Below are positions 8,401 to 16,297 of a DNA stretch of 52,852 bases, piece by piece. The stretch is from Phycisphaerae bacterium (lineage in GTDB: Bacteria; Planctomycetota; Phycisphaerae; Tepidisphaerales; Tepidisphaeraceae): the NCBI GenBank assembly GCA_014379105.1, contig JACMML010000055.1, positions 1 to 52,852 of the forward strand. Direction: 5' to 3'. A program made the position numbers and the translations under genes. Positions within the stretch are counted from its first letter, which is position 1. Each line of letters starts with the position of its first letter. The notes under the pieces were generated by a model, which searched no databases, was not told the DNA's origin, and saw nothing but the letters and a program-made list of their open reading frames with translations.

Positions 8401-9715
8401 TGTCGGCGAAGGCCTCGGACCATCGGGGACCGGTCAGACTGTCGATAGCGCGATCATCGGTACGAACGAGGTCACGCAGGTCATCGCCAATAATGCAGAT
8501 ATCCATGGCCTCATCGGATCGACTACGCGCATTCGCACCATCGACATTACCAATGGCTCGCTCATCGGCGCGCGCATTCGAGTGGTTACTACAACCGATC
8601 AGATGTCGTTTTTAGTTCGGGGTGTGACACTTCCGGATGGGGACTCCGAAGCCCTTAACGCCGGAACACCAGGAGCAAATCCCCTGCTCCAACAGCCGGA
8701 TTACAGCCTCGGAACCGTCCGGCTCAACGGTAACGGTGGAATCATCGGCACGGAGTTCAGGGCTGCAGATTTCAAGACGATTGACGTACGCGGCGGTTTC
8801 GGAATCATCGGCTCGGCCATTGGCACGGCGGCGGTTAACAACGCCAACGGGTCGGTGACGACCGACGGATTGGGGATTCGTGATACCTCGATCGGTGCCG
8901 GAAGCTCCATCAATGTCATCGAGGCGCGCGGCCAGGGACAGCGCCTCAGCGTGCTTAGCTACAGCGCGAGTGTGCGCCAATCCGAGCGGGGCAGGCAGTT
9001 CGATTCCTTCAGCGGACGAGCGCTGGGAATTTCCAATGACCTGCACGTCGCGCTCGGAACCACTAAGGCTCGGCCGAGGATTTCGGGAGTAACCAACGCG
9101 GGCATAATCGAGAATATGGTTGCGACCGGTTCGGATTCCCTGCGATCGATCAAGGCTTACGTCATCCGCGCCAATCCGATCAGTCAGTTTCCGACCACCA
9201 GCACCACTTACCCGAGCCGCCTTGCGTTCGCGAATCGCATCGGCACCATTGAGGTCGGTCATTCCATCCAAGGTCTGCAGGTTACGACAGGCCGTCTCGA
9301 CGGGCTTACTGTCGGCGGGAATCTGGAGTACACCAACGTCAGCGTATCGGGCCTGATCAAGAGCATCACAGTCGGCGGAACAATCCGCGGCACCAGCAGC
9401 ATCACCGCCAAGGGACCGGACGGCCAGATCCAGTCGCTCTATGTGCGTCGCCTCCTTGGCGGCGCGGTGAAGAGCGTATTATCATTCAACTCGATCGATG
9501 CCGGGCATGTGAGCGCGATCATTGAGACGGTCAATAACATCACGAATCTACGTGTTCGCGGAGACGTGGTTTCCGGTGCGTTGATTCGCACCCCACGCAA
9601 CATCAACACCCTCTACGTCGGCGGCGACGTGCAGGAAGGTGCGACCATCCGGGCCAAGACGATCGGCACGCGTACGATCCTTGGTGAGACCAACGGCGAT
9701 ATCATCACCAATTAG
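5420..9715 (+). CDS. Giant secreted beta-rich surface protein with LEPR-XLL-type N-terminus
   Basis: The 1431-residue product opens with a basic N-terminal region and the motif VEPLEDRRLL (residues 27-36), which matches the planctomycete LEPR-XLL signature of exported proteins. About residues 395-510 (around DTIDNYSLPLMGGQTVAIQL and GIYRLAVV) resemble a bacterial pre-peptidase C-terminal (PPC) domain. Most of the rest is rich in Gly, Asn, Thr, Val and Ile. It repeatedly shows short units ending in 'VGG' or 'I.AGS/GNL', for example LDGLTVGGNLEYTNV and NTLYVGGDVQEGATI near the C-terminus. This suggests a beta-solenoid. There is no visible catalytic motif and no C-terminal sorting hydrophobic helix. 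GGAG precedes the start. The likely role is a cell-surface or extracellular structural protein; its function is unknown. Confidence 0.85.
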   Translation: MLRGRIPQIAAKLRRAVSIHRAVSSCVEPLEDRRLLTTLFADTNQPAFFDYADAAGDRIRIQVTGTHFVGEFLAARVTGNADQRLYINNTVLIRDLIPAPTGNANPPPGADLFNIYITESTPDVRIMISRIEINDNGETTAFPYATNAGGIKVINAQNGRFITVTPGGGGSVYIGARLNAVGNNQTPNDQPVISQRNNRVYGVRPATRTIVAGIETANGVSVDRILIGGTVTGRVFIAGSLDTFYAGNVLTGNAGGLVGIGIGTLPRNFFVGGDLRNLLVDGSIGTNAVDPALPNVTFKSLYRTGADVYVGGKLGNVRVAGHMLASVEVANAASAATSITTPYAEVHETALAAEQDVNTFFASALFPRGGRLTNVSLSNDTIGDFGSSYTSALTGAAGSLEFTGEINTQGAVADTIDNYSLPLMGGQTVAIQLSGLLPVLRVGVFDPFGRLVATDAPDLRGAGQNEAFLFTAKTPGIYRLAVVRNLDVAFDGAAGPATLATYSLIVQNYGNVSLGGIQVANNVIFGQSATDGQLIPVQVPGLGIKVRTGDIGCLVSAQTLMAARLAPINVERGNLRVVQGQNIGSEVVTAPAAPDLVVPRGSVGHLRSTTGLLAVNPSAINLDDEVVPSFSVGFDYERVDAGGNLLGHLIANRAIGTIVAGSIAGNTAFGPSHFYVNSDDHGEDGRIDLIDVTGNFGDEVFRGPALRTGLGGNVKYIRVGGTIFRDLFFGTALQTTINGDPGETFTITDDSGARALIRPTPFRTLVNGVPGLPLPGTLNLTLYGVRDSGGVVVTNLNTTNGVDVIGLGGSGSFDIGVVNTSLGLGSTGITFNAATNQIGFTPVTGTIPSTVAAVPLKFTFAGRLPINVMSITGGSNISNIDNFTDGEIASTTVTGGGIGYINAQSVGFIKSSTPSPILVRTNRVFGGFPLDAFSFGIVAESGNIIQVASREAVGMVVAGGAIGSVIANSDARNKKNVSEGVQGVIFAPNIVRVSVGEGLGPSGTGQTVDSAIIGTNEVTQVIANNADIHGLIGSTTRIRTIDITNGSLIGARIRVVTTTDQMSFLVRGVTLPDGDSEALNAGTPGANPLLQQPDYSLGTVRLNGNGGIIGTEFRAADFKTIDVRGGFGIIGSAIGTAAVNNANGSVTTDGLGIRDTSIGAGSSINVIEARGQGQRLSVLSYSASVRQSERGRQFDSFSGRALGISNDLHVALGTTKARPRISGVTNAGIIENMVATGSDSLRSIKAYVIRANPISQFPTTSTTYPSRLAFANRIGTIEVGHSIQGLQVTTGRLDGLTVGGNLEYTNVSVSGLIKSITVGGTIRGTSSITAKGPDGQIQSLYVRRLLGGAVKSVLSFNSIDAGHVSAIIETVNNITNLRVRGDVVSGALIRTPRNINTLYVGGDVQEGATIRAKTIGTRTILGETNGDIITN

Positions 9716-9824
9716 GCTGACTTTACCTCGGAGTCGGCGATTGGGTCCGGTAACTCACGCTTCGTCAGAATGTTAGATCAAGTCCTGTCGCCCATTCTCC
9801 GATGCTTAACGGAGAGGTGCTGTT

Positions 9825-10316
9825 ATGGACCCGAAGCCCGTTGATCTGATGCCGCAAGAGCCCAAGACCTTTGAGGCCGCGACCGTTCCGCAAATGCCCG
9901 GCGCAACAGACTCAGCCGAGAATCCGCGGGACGTCGTCGACCGACGCGCCGGGCTGGATCGCCGCCAGAAAAGCGCCGCCGACGCGGGCTACGCCGGGCC
10001 TGATCGTCGCGTCGGGAGCCGCGCCGAAGGGCGTCGCACCGGGCTTGAGCGCCGCCGGGGCGCGGGGATCCGCCGTGAGGAAGATCGCCGCAGCGCCGAA
10101 GAAGGCGAGATGACCGCCGAGCAGTTCGAGTTCGTGATGGCGATCGAGACGTATAAGAAGGTCAACAAAAAGCTATTCCCGACCTGGACCGAAGTGCTGG
10201 AAGTGATCACGCAGCTTGGCTACAAGAAGGTCGAAGCGCGAACGCTGAAACTCGAGAACGTCCCCGAAGCGCCGGTCCAGCCGTTCACGCAGATCCCCGT
10301 TCAGAAAGTCGCCTAG
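9825..10316 (+). CDS. Arg-rich small protein with C-terminal FPTWTEVLEV motif
   Basis: The product is 163 residues long. After a Pro/Glu-rich start, residues about 42-95 form a highly charged stretch with repeated Arg pairs (DRRAGLDRRQ, GPDRRVG, GRRTGLERRRG, REEDRR), predicted to be disordered. A compact C-terminal segment follows (about 98-145): EFVMAIETYKKVNKK, then LFPTWTEVLEVITQLGYKKV. I associate this last motif with small planctomycete proteins of unknown role. The start is supported by GGAGAGG about 9 bases upstream. It is a separate gene from the giant surface protein, with a 109-base gap that has no clear terminator. Nucleic-acid or surface binding by the Arg-rich region is only a guess. 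Confidence 0.75.
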   Translation: MDPKPVDLMPQEPKTFEAATVPQMPGATDSAENPRDVVDRRAGLDRRQKSAADAGYAGPDRRVGSRAEGRRTGLERRRGAGIRREEDRRSAEEGEMTAEQFEFVMAIETYKKVNKKLFPTWTEVLEVITQLGYKKVEARTLKLENVPEAPVQPFTQIPVQKVA

Positions 10317-10341
10317 TCACAGCGTAGTCATAGCAGGTCGC

Positions 10342-11478
10342 CTAATCGGTGTGCGGCAAGTCAACCTCCATCGGATGCCCGGCGGCCGGTATGACTACGG
10401 CCGGCGCCAGCTTGCCCGGATCGACGACCACCTTCTGCGGCGACGCTTGCCAATTGTGACTGGCCTCCTTGAACACCTCGACGATCGACAGCGCCACCGC
10501 CACCACCACCGGCCCGACGAACAGCCCCAGAATCCCGAACACCTGCAGACCGCCAAGCACGCTGAAGAAGATCACCAGATCGTGCATGCCGGTCTTTTTG
10601 CCGACGAGCCGCGGGCGCAGCAGATTGTCGACCATTCCGACAACGCCGCCGCACCATACTGTGAGCTCGATGGCTTTCACCCAATGCCCGGTCGCGAGCA
10701 GGTAAAGCACCGCCGGCACCCAGACCAGCGCCGATCCGACGGCGGGCACCATCGACAGGATGAACAGCAGAACAGCGAGGAAAATCGGCGACGGCACGCC
10801 GAGTATCCAGAACGCCAGGCCCGCCAGCACGCCTTGGATTGCGGCGATCAGGATCACGCCTTGCACGCTCGCCTGGATGATCGACTTGCATTTGGCGAAC
10901 ACCGCGCGGCTTTGCGATTCCTCCAGCGGCAGCGCGCCGGCGACGGCGTCACCAATCGTCTTGCTGTCGCGCAGAAAATAGAACAGCGTAAAGAGCGCGA
11001 ATAATATGCTGATGGCTGTCGAAGCGATGTTTCCAACGATGCTCAGAGATTGCTGCGCCATCATTCCCGCGATCGGGCTGAGGCGCTGTTTCACGACAAC
11101 GGTATCCTGCAGCCAATCGAGATCGAAATACGGGTCGATCCTTTTGTAGATCGCGCCGTCGTCATCCAGCAGGGAGCGCATTTTGGCGATCCCTTCCTGC
11201 ATCTCCGCCTGTGTCGGTATCTGCGCCGCCATCGCGATCAGGATCAGCATCACCGGCAGCAGCACCACGAGCACCACGCCGGCGGTGCTGAGCATCGCGG
11301 CGATAGTTGGGTTGACGCCGCGATTTTGCAGCCGCACGTGATACGGAAACGCGATGATCGCCAGCACCACCGCCCAGAGGATCACCTGAATGAACGGCGA
11401 GACGATCAGCCAGCACAGATATAGTGCGATCAGCGTAATCGCCAGCAGTGCGAGCCATCGGGCGTTGATGCGTTGCAT
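10342..11478 (-). CDS. AI-2E family transporter (PerM/YdiK-like permease)
   Basis: This 378-residue polytopic membrane protein has the family layout. Paired hydrophobic helices lie near the N-terminus (residues 9-35 and 60-88), then a soluble loop, then five or so helices (about 145-345). Family hallmarks include FYFLRDSKTIG, the LSMVPAVGSALVWVPAVLYLL segment and the DNLLRPRLVGKKTGMHDL motif. Members export autoinducer-2 or act as Na+/H+ antiporters, and the substrate cannot be told from sequence. The length is typical. The C-terminus adds a short polar extension. The gene lies 86 bases downstream of the UvrC-like gene on the same strand and may be co-transcribed with it. Confidence 0.9.
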   Translation of the reverse strand: MQRINARWLALLAITLIALYLCWLIVSPFIQVILWAVVLAIIAFPYHVRLQNRGVNPTIAAMLSTAGVVLVVLLPVMLILIAMAAQIPTQAEMQEGIAKMRSLLDDDGAIYKRIDPYFDLDWLQDTVVVKQRLSPIAGMMAQQSLSIVGNIASTAISILFALFTLFYFLRDSKTIGDAVAGALPLEESQSRAVFAKCKSIIQASVQGVILIAAIQGVLAGLAFWILGVPSPIFLAVLLFILSMVPAVGSALVWVPAVLYLLATGHWVKAIELTVWCGGVVGMVDNLLRPRLVGKKTGMHDLVIFFSVLGGLQVFGILGLFVGPVVVAVALSIVEVFKEASHNWQASPQKVVVDPGKLAPAVVIPAAGHPMEVDLPHTD

Positions 11479-11564
11479 GGGCGGCGAGTGTAACCGAAGT
11501 CCGATGAATTCGATCCCAGCCTTGGCGATCGAACGGCCGCGCCTGGTATCGCCGAAGCGCTCGC

Positions 11565-12713
11565 TTACGCGGATAACTCCGCCACAACGCCTTCGTCATC
11601 CGTTTCCACAAGCGGCGTCGCCTGCCTGGCGATCTGTCTATACGCCTGCACGATCGCGCGGTCGCTAAGGTCATTGCCGTGCAGAAAGACGCCCGTGGAT
11701 TTGGGGCTCAGAAGATGGCGAGCGACGATCCCCAGCGCGTCGAGGCTCACTGGGTCCAGCGCGATCGCTGGACGCGCCTGCATTAATGCCTGCGCGTCAT
11801 CGCAATGCAGGATCAATTCCCGCTCTTCTCCGCGCAGACAGGCGATGCACCGGACCTCCTGCGGCGTGATCGCAAACAGCCTGGCCAATCCTTTTCCCGG
11901 GCCGGGTTGGACGCTGAGGTACCTGAAATCCGCCAGTGGGCGAACGTGACGCCACTCGTTCTTGCGCAGCGAATCCAGCCCTTCGGCGAACTGCCGGATC
12001 TTCTGCGCCAGCTCGAATCGCAAATCACCAGCGGCCGACTGCATGCGGTCGGTCTGCTCGGCGATCTCCTGCTCAGGGTCCGCCAGCGTGTGGATGCTCC
12101 AGTCGATCAGCGAGCGATACTGCTGCATCGATACGCTGCCGTCACACGGCGCGGGGCACTTGCCCATATCCTTATACGCGCACGCACTTCCGCCCGGCGA
12201 TTGCACGAGCACGTTGTGGTAGCGGCACAGATCGAACAAGTCTTCGATCGTCTCCACGAGCTTGCCGGCGTGGGATTTCTCTAGCATCGGCCCAAACGTC
12301 GGACATTTCCCGGATGGTTCGTCGGTTCGCATCCAGCGCGGGAAGGGGGCGTCAGGGTTGATCTCCATGAACCACGCGCGGCGGGCGCTGACGATCTGCC
12401 GGTAGTTCGCGGGGAACGCGATGCGGGCCGTATCGAGATAAGTCAGATCAGATTCGAAGGCGCTGTCCACGCGCTTCCAATGGATCTGGCGGACGATGGC
12501 ACGATAGTCGACCCGTCGTCCCGCGCCTTCGGCGGATTCGCCGAGGCGCCGTTTGATGCTCGCACGCAGGTTCTTGACCGCGAGCAACTGCACCGGCGTC
12601 CCGTGCTCGTCGGCGGTGAGGTAGACCGCCCATCGCGGCGGCAATTGCCGCAGCGCCGCGTCCATCGGCGCGGCGGGATCGAGCGTGACCATGTGATCGA
12701 GCCATCGGTCCAT
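11565..12713 (-). CDS. UvrC/Cho-like protein with degenerate GIY-YIG domain
   Basis: This 382-residue protein corresponds to the N-terminal half of UvrC. Residues 28-105 align with a GIY-YIG nuclease: AVYLTADEHG corresponds to the first strand, VKNLRASIKRRL to the usual GKAKNLRKR region, and FESDL to the metal-binding glutamate region. The second half of the GIY-YIG signature is eroded (LLAVKN where YVGKAKN is expected). Cysteines 163, 178, 186 and 190 (CRY...CAYKDMGKCPAPC) match the iron-sulfur cluster ligands of UvrC. An FELAQKIR segment resembles the UVR motif that binds UvrB. The C-terminal RNase H-like nuclease and HhH domains are absent. It may be a nuclease-dead repair accessory factor. 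The start lies 9 bases after the upstream hydrolase gene. Confidence 0.75.
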   Translation of the reverse strand: MDRWLDHMVTLDPAAPMDAALRQLPPRWAVYLTADEHGTPVQLLAVKNLRASIKRRLGESAEGAGRRVDYRAIVRQIHWKRVDSAFESDLTYLDTARIAFPANYRQIVSARRAWFMEINPDAPFPRWMRTDEPSGKCPTFGPMLEKSHAGKLVETIEDLFDLCRYHNVLVQSPGGSACAYKDMGKCPAPCDGSVSMQQYRSLIDWSIHTLADPEQEIAEQTDRMQSAAGDLRFELAQKIRQFAEGLDSLRKNEWRHVRPLADFRYLSVQPGPGKGLARLFAITPQEVRCIACLRGEERELILHCDDAQALMQARPAIALDPVSLDALGIVARHLLSPKSTGVFLHGNDLSDRAIVQAYRQIARQATPLVETDDEGVVAELSA

Positions 12714-12722
12714 TGTCGTCCC

Positions 12723-13691
12723 TCATGATAGCGCCGATTCAGCCGCCGGCGGCATCGGTGGGTCGCCGATCTCGGAAATAAATGACCGGATCATCTCGCG
12801 ATACGCAACCGGGTCCACATGCAGGCCGAGCGTGTGCTCGGCTTCTGCGATGATGACGTGCCGGGATAGTCCCGGTTGCTTGCGACCCGCGAGGACAGCC
12901 GCCAGGGCATCGATCTCCGCGGCGGATACAAACGTATCGCGGCCGCTGTGGATCATCAGGACGGGGCAGCGTATCTGCCCGATCAACTCCACCGGCCGAA
13001 CCTGGTCATACCGCGCTCCGCTCATTCGCTGGGCCAGTCGCATCGCCAGCCCATAAGCCAACTCCAGCGGCATGGCGAGGCGGCGTCCGTGTGCTGCGAT
13101 GGCGATGCGGAAGTCGGAGTACGGCGATTCAAGAATGACGGCCAAAAGATCGTCCCGCCGAGTCGCGATTGCCGCCGCGATTGTGGCGCCGAGGCTCACG
13201 CCAAAGATCGCCAAATCTCGCGTTGCCTGTGGACGGGCGAGGCGCAGTTGATCGATCACATGTTCCACGTCATCCCGCTCGAAGAATCCGCCGGTGCTGT
13301 ACTTTCCACCGCTCTCGCCATGCGCCCGCAGATCGATCGCCAGGACGTTCCAGCCCAGGGAATGCCAAACCGGCGCCCACGCGATCCCGCCGACCTTTGC
13401 GTCGCTGTACCCGTGCAGGATGAGCACCGTGCGTGCCGCTGCCACGTCAGCGGCGATCCACCAGGCGGCGATGCGGATCGTGCCGCCATCGGCCTCGTCC
13501 CGCACCTGAAAATCAACGGGTTCAAACCTCAGCCCCAGGTCGCTGGGGTCCAGCCGCTTCAGGATGTACATCGCCCGTCCGTCGGTCATCCGCGGCGGCT
13601 TGAGCAGGTGCAGCGCCATCATCCCCAGCACCACCGCACCGGCGGCCGCCGCGACGACGAGGAGGACGATGATCAGGGACACATACGCCAT
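12723..13691 (-). CDS. Membrane-anchored alpha/beta hydrolase
   Basis: The protein is 322 residues with one N-terminal transmembrane helix (about residues 5-29), so the catalytic domain probably faces the periplasm. The alpha/beta-hydrolase fold is shown by LILHGYSDAK (oxyanion region), DLRAHGES, the nucleophile elbow GVSLGA (Ser166), SGRDTFV (Asp252) and AEHTLG (His286). It resembles BAAT/YqkD-like or 'alpha/beta hydrolase family' esterases, and the substrate is unknown. It is the first gene of a probable minus-strand unit, ending only 9 bases before the UvrC-like gene begins. Confidence 0.85.
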   Translation of the reverse strand: MAYVSLIIVLLVVAAAAGAVVLGMMALHLLKPPRMTDGRAMYILKRLDPSDLGLRFEPVDFQVRDEADGGTIRIAAWWIAADVAAARTVLILHGYSDAKVGGIAWAPVWHSLGWNVLAIDLRAHGESGGKYSTGGFFERDDVEHVIDQLRLARPQATRDLAIFGVSLGATIAAAIATRRDDLLAVILESPYSDFRIAIAAHGRRLAMPLELAYGLAMRLAQRMSGARYDQVRPVELIGQIRCPVLMIHSGRDTFVSAAEIDALAAVLAGRKQPGLSRHVIIAEAEHTLGLHVDPVAYREMIRSFISEIGDPPMPPAAESALS

Positions 13692-13845
13692 GGTTTTGGG
13701 GCGCGCCGAGTCTACGGCAAATCGGCTTGGCGGGGGATTGCCGGATTTTGCCGGCTTTGATTAAAGGAGCCGGCGTGGGGCGTCCGATAATTTCTACGTC
13801 GCATGACATGGACGTCGTGCCGCCCGCTATCGCAAGGAGTCGATC

Positions 13846-14229
13846 ATGAATCGCATTGTTGCCCTCACATTCGTCGTCATTCTCGGTCTTATCGTCGGCT
13901 GCAGCAGCTTTGGCAAAGGAACGACCTCACGTCCCGGCGCCCTGGATGTCAGCGCGTCTGCCCCGATCCCCCCGGCAAAACCGGTGGCTGCCCAACCAAT
14001 CGTCGATACCCAGCCGATCATGTACTCCCCGGCCCCGACTGCGGGCACAGCCTCGCTGAACAGCGGGGCGGCCGCCTCCAAGAGCTACACCGTGAAGAAG
14101 GGTGACACGCTCTTCTCCATCGCCAAGACCAACTACGGCACCGGCCGCGACTGGCAGAAGATCGCCTCGGCGAACCCCGGCGTCACGCCGAGCAAGCTCA
14201 AGGTCGGCCAGCAGATCGTCATTCCGTAG
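13846..14229 (+). CDS. LysM-domain lipoprotein
   Basis: This 127-residue protein starts with a lipoprotein signal peptide ending in LIVGC (Cys19). A Pro/Ala-rich linker follows (20-78), then a single C-terminal LysM domain (YTVKKGDTLFSIAK ... LKVGQQIVIP, about 80-127). LysM domains bind N-acetylglucosamine polymers such as peptidoglycan, so this is probably a wall-binding periplasmic or outer-membrane lipoprotein. The start has AAGGAG at the right distance. A strong intrinsic terminator follows at 14269-14300, so the gene is a single-cistron unit or the end of one. Confidence 0.9.
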   Translation: MNRIVALTFVVILGLIVGCSSFGKGTTSRPGALDVSASAPIPPAKPVAAQPIVDTQPIMYSPAPTAGTASLNSGAAASKSYTVKKGDTLFSIAKTNYGTGRDWQKIASANPGVTPSKLKVGQQIVIP

Positions 14230-14268
14230 TCTGCAAACTTTCGACAAAACAAGACCTCATCGGTCCAG

Positions 14269-14300
14269 GCCCTCTCCGATCCATATCGGAGAGGGCTTTC
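14269..14300 (+). terminator. Intrinsic terminator after the LysM gene
   Basis: A perfect 12-bp stem has arms GCCCTCTCCGAT (14269-14280) and ATCGGAGAGGGC (14285-14296), a 4-base loop, and then TTTC. It lies 39 bases after the stop codon of the LysM lipoprotein. Confidence 0.85.
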
Positions 14301-14342
14301 GGTTGCGCCTATCTGTTTCATTGCCCGCTTGCTTCGGCCAGA

Positions 14343-15596
14343 ATGCGTCGCATGACCCCGGCCGTCACCACCGAGCAGCTTCACCAGTTGCTCGATCTCT
14401 CTCGGAAACTCGCGGTCACAATCGATCTGGAATCGCTCTTTCCGCAACTCGCGGAGATCACCTGCAAGCTGGTCGGTTGCGCGCGGGCGAGCGTCTTTTT
14501 CTTCGATCCGGCCACCAACGAGTTATGGACGCAGGTCGCCATCGGCTCACCGACGATCCGCCTCCCGCGCGGCAAGGGTCTGGCCGGCCATGTGTTTGAA
14601 ACCGGCCAATCGCTGCTCACGCCCGATGCCTATGCCGACCTGCGCTTCAATCACGAGACAGACGCCGTCACCGGTTTCCGCACCCGCGACATTCTCACCG
14701 TGCCGATGCTCGATCTTGAAGAGCGGCCGGTCGGGGTGATTCAGGCGCTGAACTGCCACGACTGTTTTTCGCAGACGCATCTGGAACTCCTTGAACTGGT
14801 CGCATCACAAGCCGGCGTCGCCGTGCAGCGCCATGGCCTGCACGTGCAGGTGGTCGCGGCGGCACAGATGCGCAAAGAGATGGAGTTGGCGGCCGCGGTG
14901 CAGATGGAATTGCTGCCCAAGGAAGTGCCGCAATCGGACGCGATCGATGTCGCCGGGTGGAGCGTGCCGGCGTCGATCACCGGCGGCGACTGCTACGATC
15001 TCTGGACGCTCGATGACGGCCGGCTCGCGATGCTCGTCGCCGACGCAGCGGGGCACGGCATGGCGCCGGCGATGGTTGTCGCCCAGGTCCGCTCGCTCGT
15101 GCGCGCATTGGCCGAGCCGTCGCTACGGCCGGCGGATGTGCTCAATCGGGTTAACGCCCGGCTCGCGCAGGATCTGTCGCCGCAGCGGTTCGTCACCGCG
15201 GCGCTGGCGTACCTCGATCAGGACGGAACGATTGATCTCGCCTCCGCTGGTCACGGCCCGCTCCTGTTTTCGCCCGCCGAAGGCGAGCCACTTCACGAAC
15301 TGATCGGCACCGGCTTGCCGCTGGTGATTGATCCGGAACCGAGCGTCCAGTCAATCGATCCGCTTCATCTCCAAGTCGGCGGCCAGCTCGTTTTGCTCTC
15401 CGACGGCATCTTCGAAGCGCCGTCGCAGAATGGCGAGATCATCGGCATCGAGCGCATCCACGCGGCGTTGGGAACGCAGTGCGGCGCGACATCGAATCAG
15501 AAAATCACCCACCTGCGCGACACGGTCTACGCCTGGTCCGGCGGGCAGGACATCAAGGACGACCAGACGATCGTTATCGCGCGACGGGTGAAATAG
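14343..15596 (+). CDS. GAF-domain SpoIIE-type (PP2C) serine phosphatase, RsbU-like
   Basis: The protein has 417 residues. Residues about 20-165 form a GAF domain (LVGCARASVFFFDP ... LPRGKGLAGHVFETGQ ... RDILTVPM). A short linker helix (175-195, MELAAAVQMELLPKE) is the usual adaptor before SpoIIE phosphatases. The PPM catalytic core follows (205-415) with metal-site motifs GGDCYDLW, LVADAAGHGMAPA, LLSDGIFEA and DDQTIV. Such enzymes dephosphorylate STAS anti-sigma antagonists, and the GAF domain would sense a small ligand or bind a partner. ATG 14343 and ATG 14352 are both possible starts. It is transcribed after the terminator at 14300. Confidence 0.9.
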   Translation: MRRMTPAVTTEQLHQLLDLSRKLAVTIDLESLFPQLAEITCKLVGCARASVFFFDPATNELWTQVAIGSPTIRLPRGKGLAGHVFETGQSLLTPDAYADLRFNHETDAVTGFRTRDILTVPMLDLEERPVGVIQALNCHDCFSQTHLELLELVASQAGVAVQRHGLHVQVVAAAQMRKEMELAAAVQMELLPKEVPQSDAIDVAGWSVPASITGGDCYDLWTLDDGRLAMLVADAAGHGMAPAMVVAQVRSLVRALAEPSLRPADVLNRVNARLAQDLSPQRFVTAALAYLDQDGTIDLASAGHGPLLFSPAEGEPLHELIGTGLPLVIDPEPSVQSIDPLHLQVGGQLVLLSDGIFEAPSQNGEIIGIERIHAALGTQCGATSNQKITHLRDTVYAWSGGQDIKDDQTIVIARRVK

Positions 15597-15698
15597 CAGG
15601 GGTTCAATACCAGAAAATCCGGCGACACTCATTCCCCGCACATGTCGGGCGTCGCGGAGCCCGCAGCAAGCTGCGGCGCTAAACAATCATCCATCGCA

Positions 15699-16073
15699 TC
15701 ATGCGAATAATAACCACCACGCCCCGACGGATATCGTGGCCTGCACGCACACCGCCGTCGCCCATGGGAGCCACCGGGCGGGGCTGTGTTGGCGGGCAGG
15801 AGTTGGGTGGTCGTGATCGGTCGTCATTCGCATCATCGGCCGTTCGCGGCGGCGTTGTTCCATAGCGGCGATGATCAGGTTCGCGTCGAAACGCTTGATG
15901 CCGAGTCGGACGGCCCGTTTTAAAAGCCGATCGCGCGCGTGGAGTGACAGTGGGCTGGTGGCCAGCGCCTCGTAAACGCCGTGGGCAAAGCCGCGCACGA
16001 CGGCCGGGTCGCTGGCGAGCACGTGCTCCAGGGAATGGGTGGCGGGATTGAGCGTAAACTTTGGACCCATCAT
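15699..16073 (-). CDS. Small C-tail-anchored hypothetical protein
   Basis: The product is about 124 residues. The N-terminal part is helical and contains RAVRLGIKRFDANLIIAAM (about residues 55-73), a pattern I associate with small planctomycete proteins of unknown role. It is followed by a polar His/Arg-rich stretch and one C-terminal hydrophobic helix (about 103-123). The ATG at 16073 (MMGPKF) is preferred; an upstream TTG would add one residue. The 220 bases between this gene and the one starting at 16298 hold no recognisable feature and probably include two divergent promoters. Confidence 0.6.
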   Translation of the reverse strand: MMGPKFTLNPATHSLEHVLASDPAVVRGFAHGVYEALATSPLSLHARDRLLKRAVRLGIKRFDANLIIAAMEQRRRERPMMRMTTDHDHPTPARQHSPARWLPWATAVCVQATISVGAWWLLFA

Positions 16074-16297
16074 CAACTATTCAAATCCGACTCTCTTGGT
16101 GCACCAATCGTGCAAGAATGCTGCTCTCGCACACCGGCGGACGAGTTTAGCGGCTTGATCGCGCTCGGGGCGCAAAACGCGTCATTCGTGACAGCTTGTT
16201 CATCATTCGCTGCGCCATTTGTGCGGATCGTGTGGTTTAACGCATCCCAGACGGCGTTGCCGCGACAGTATTCCGGACCGCAGCTACACTCACAGGT

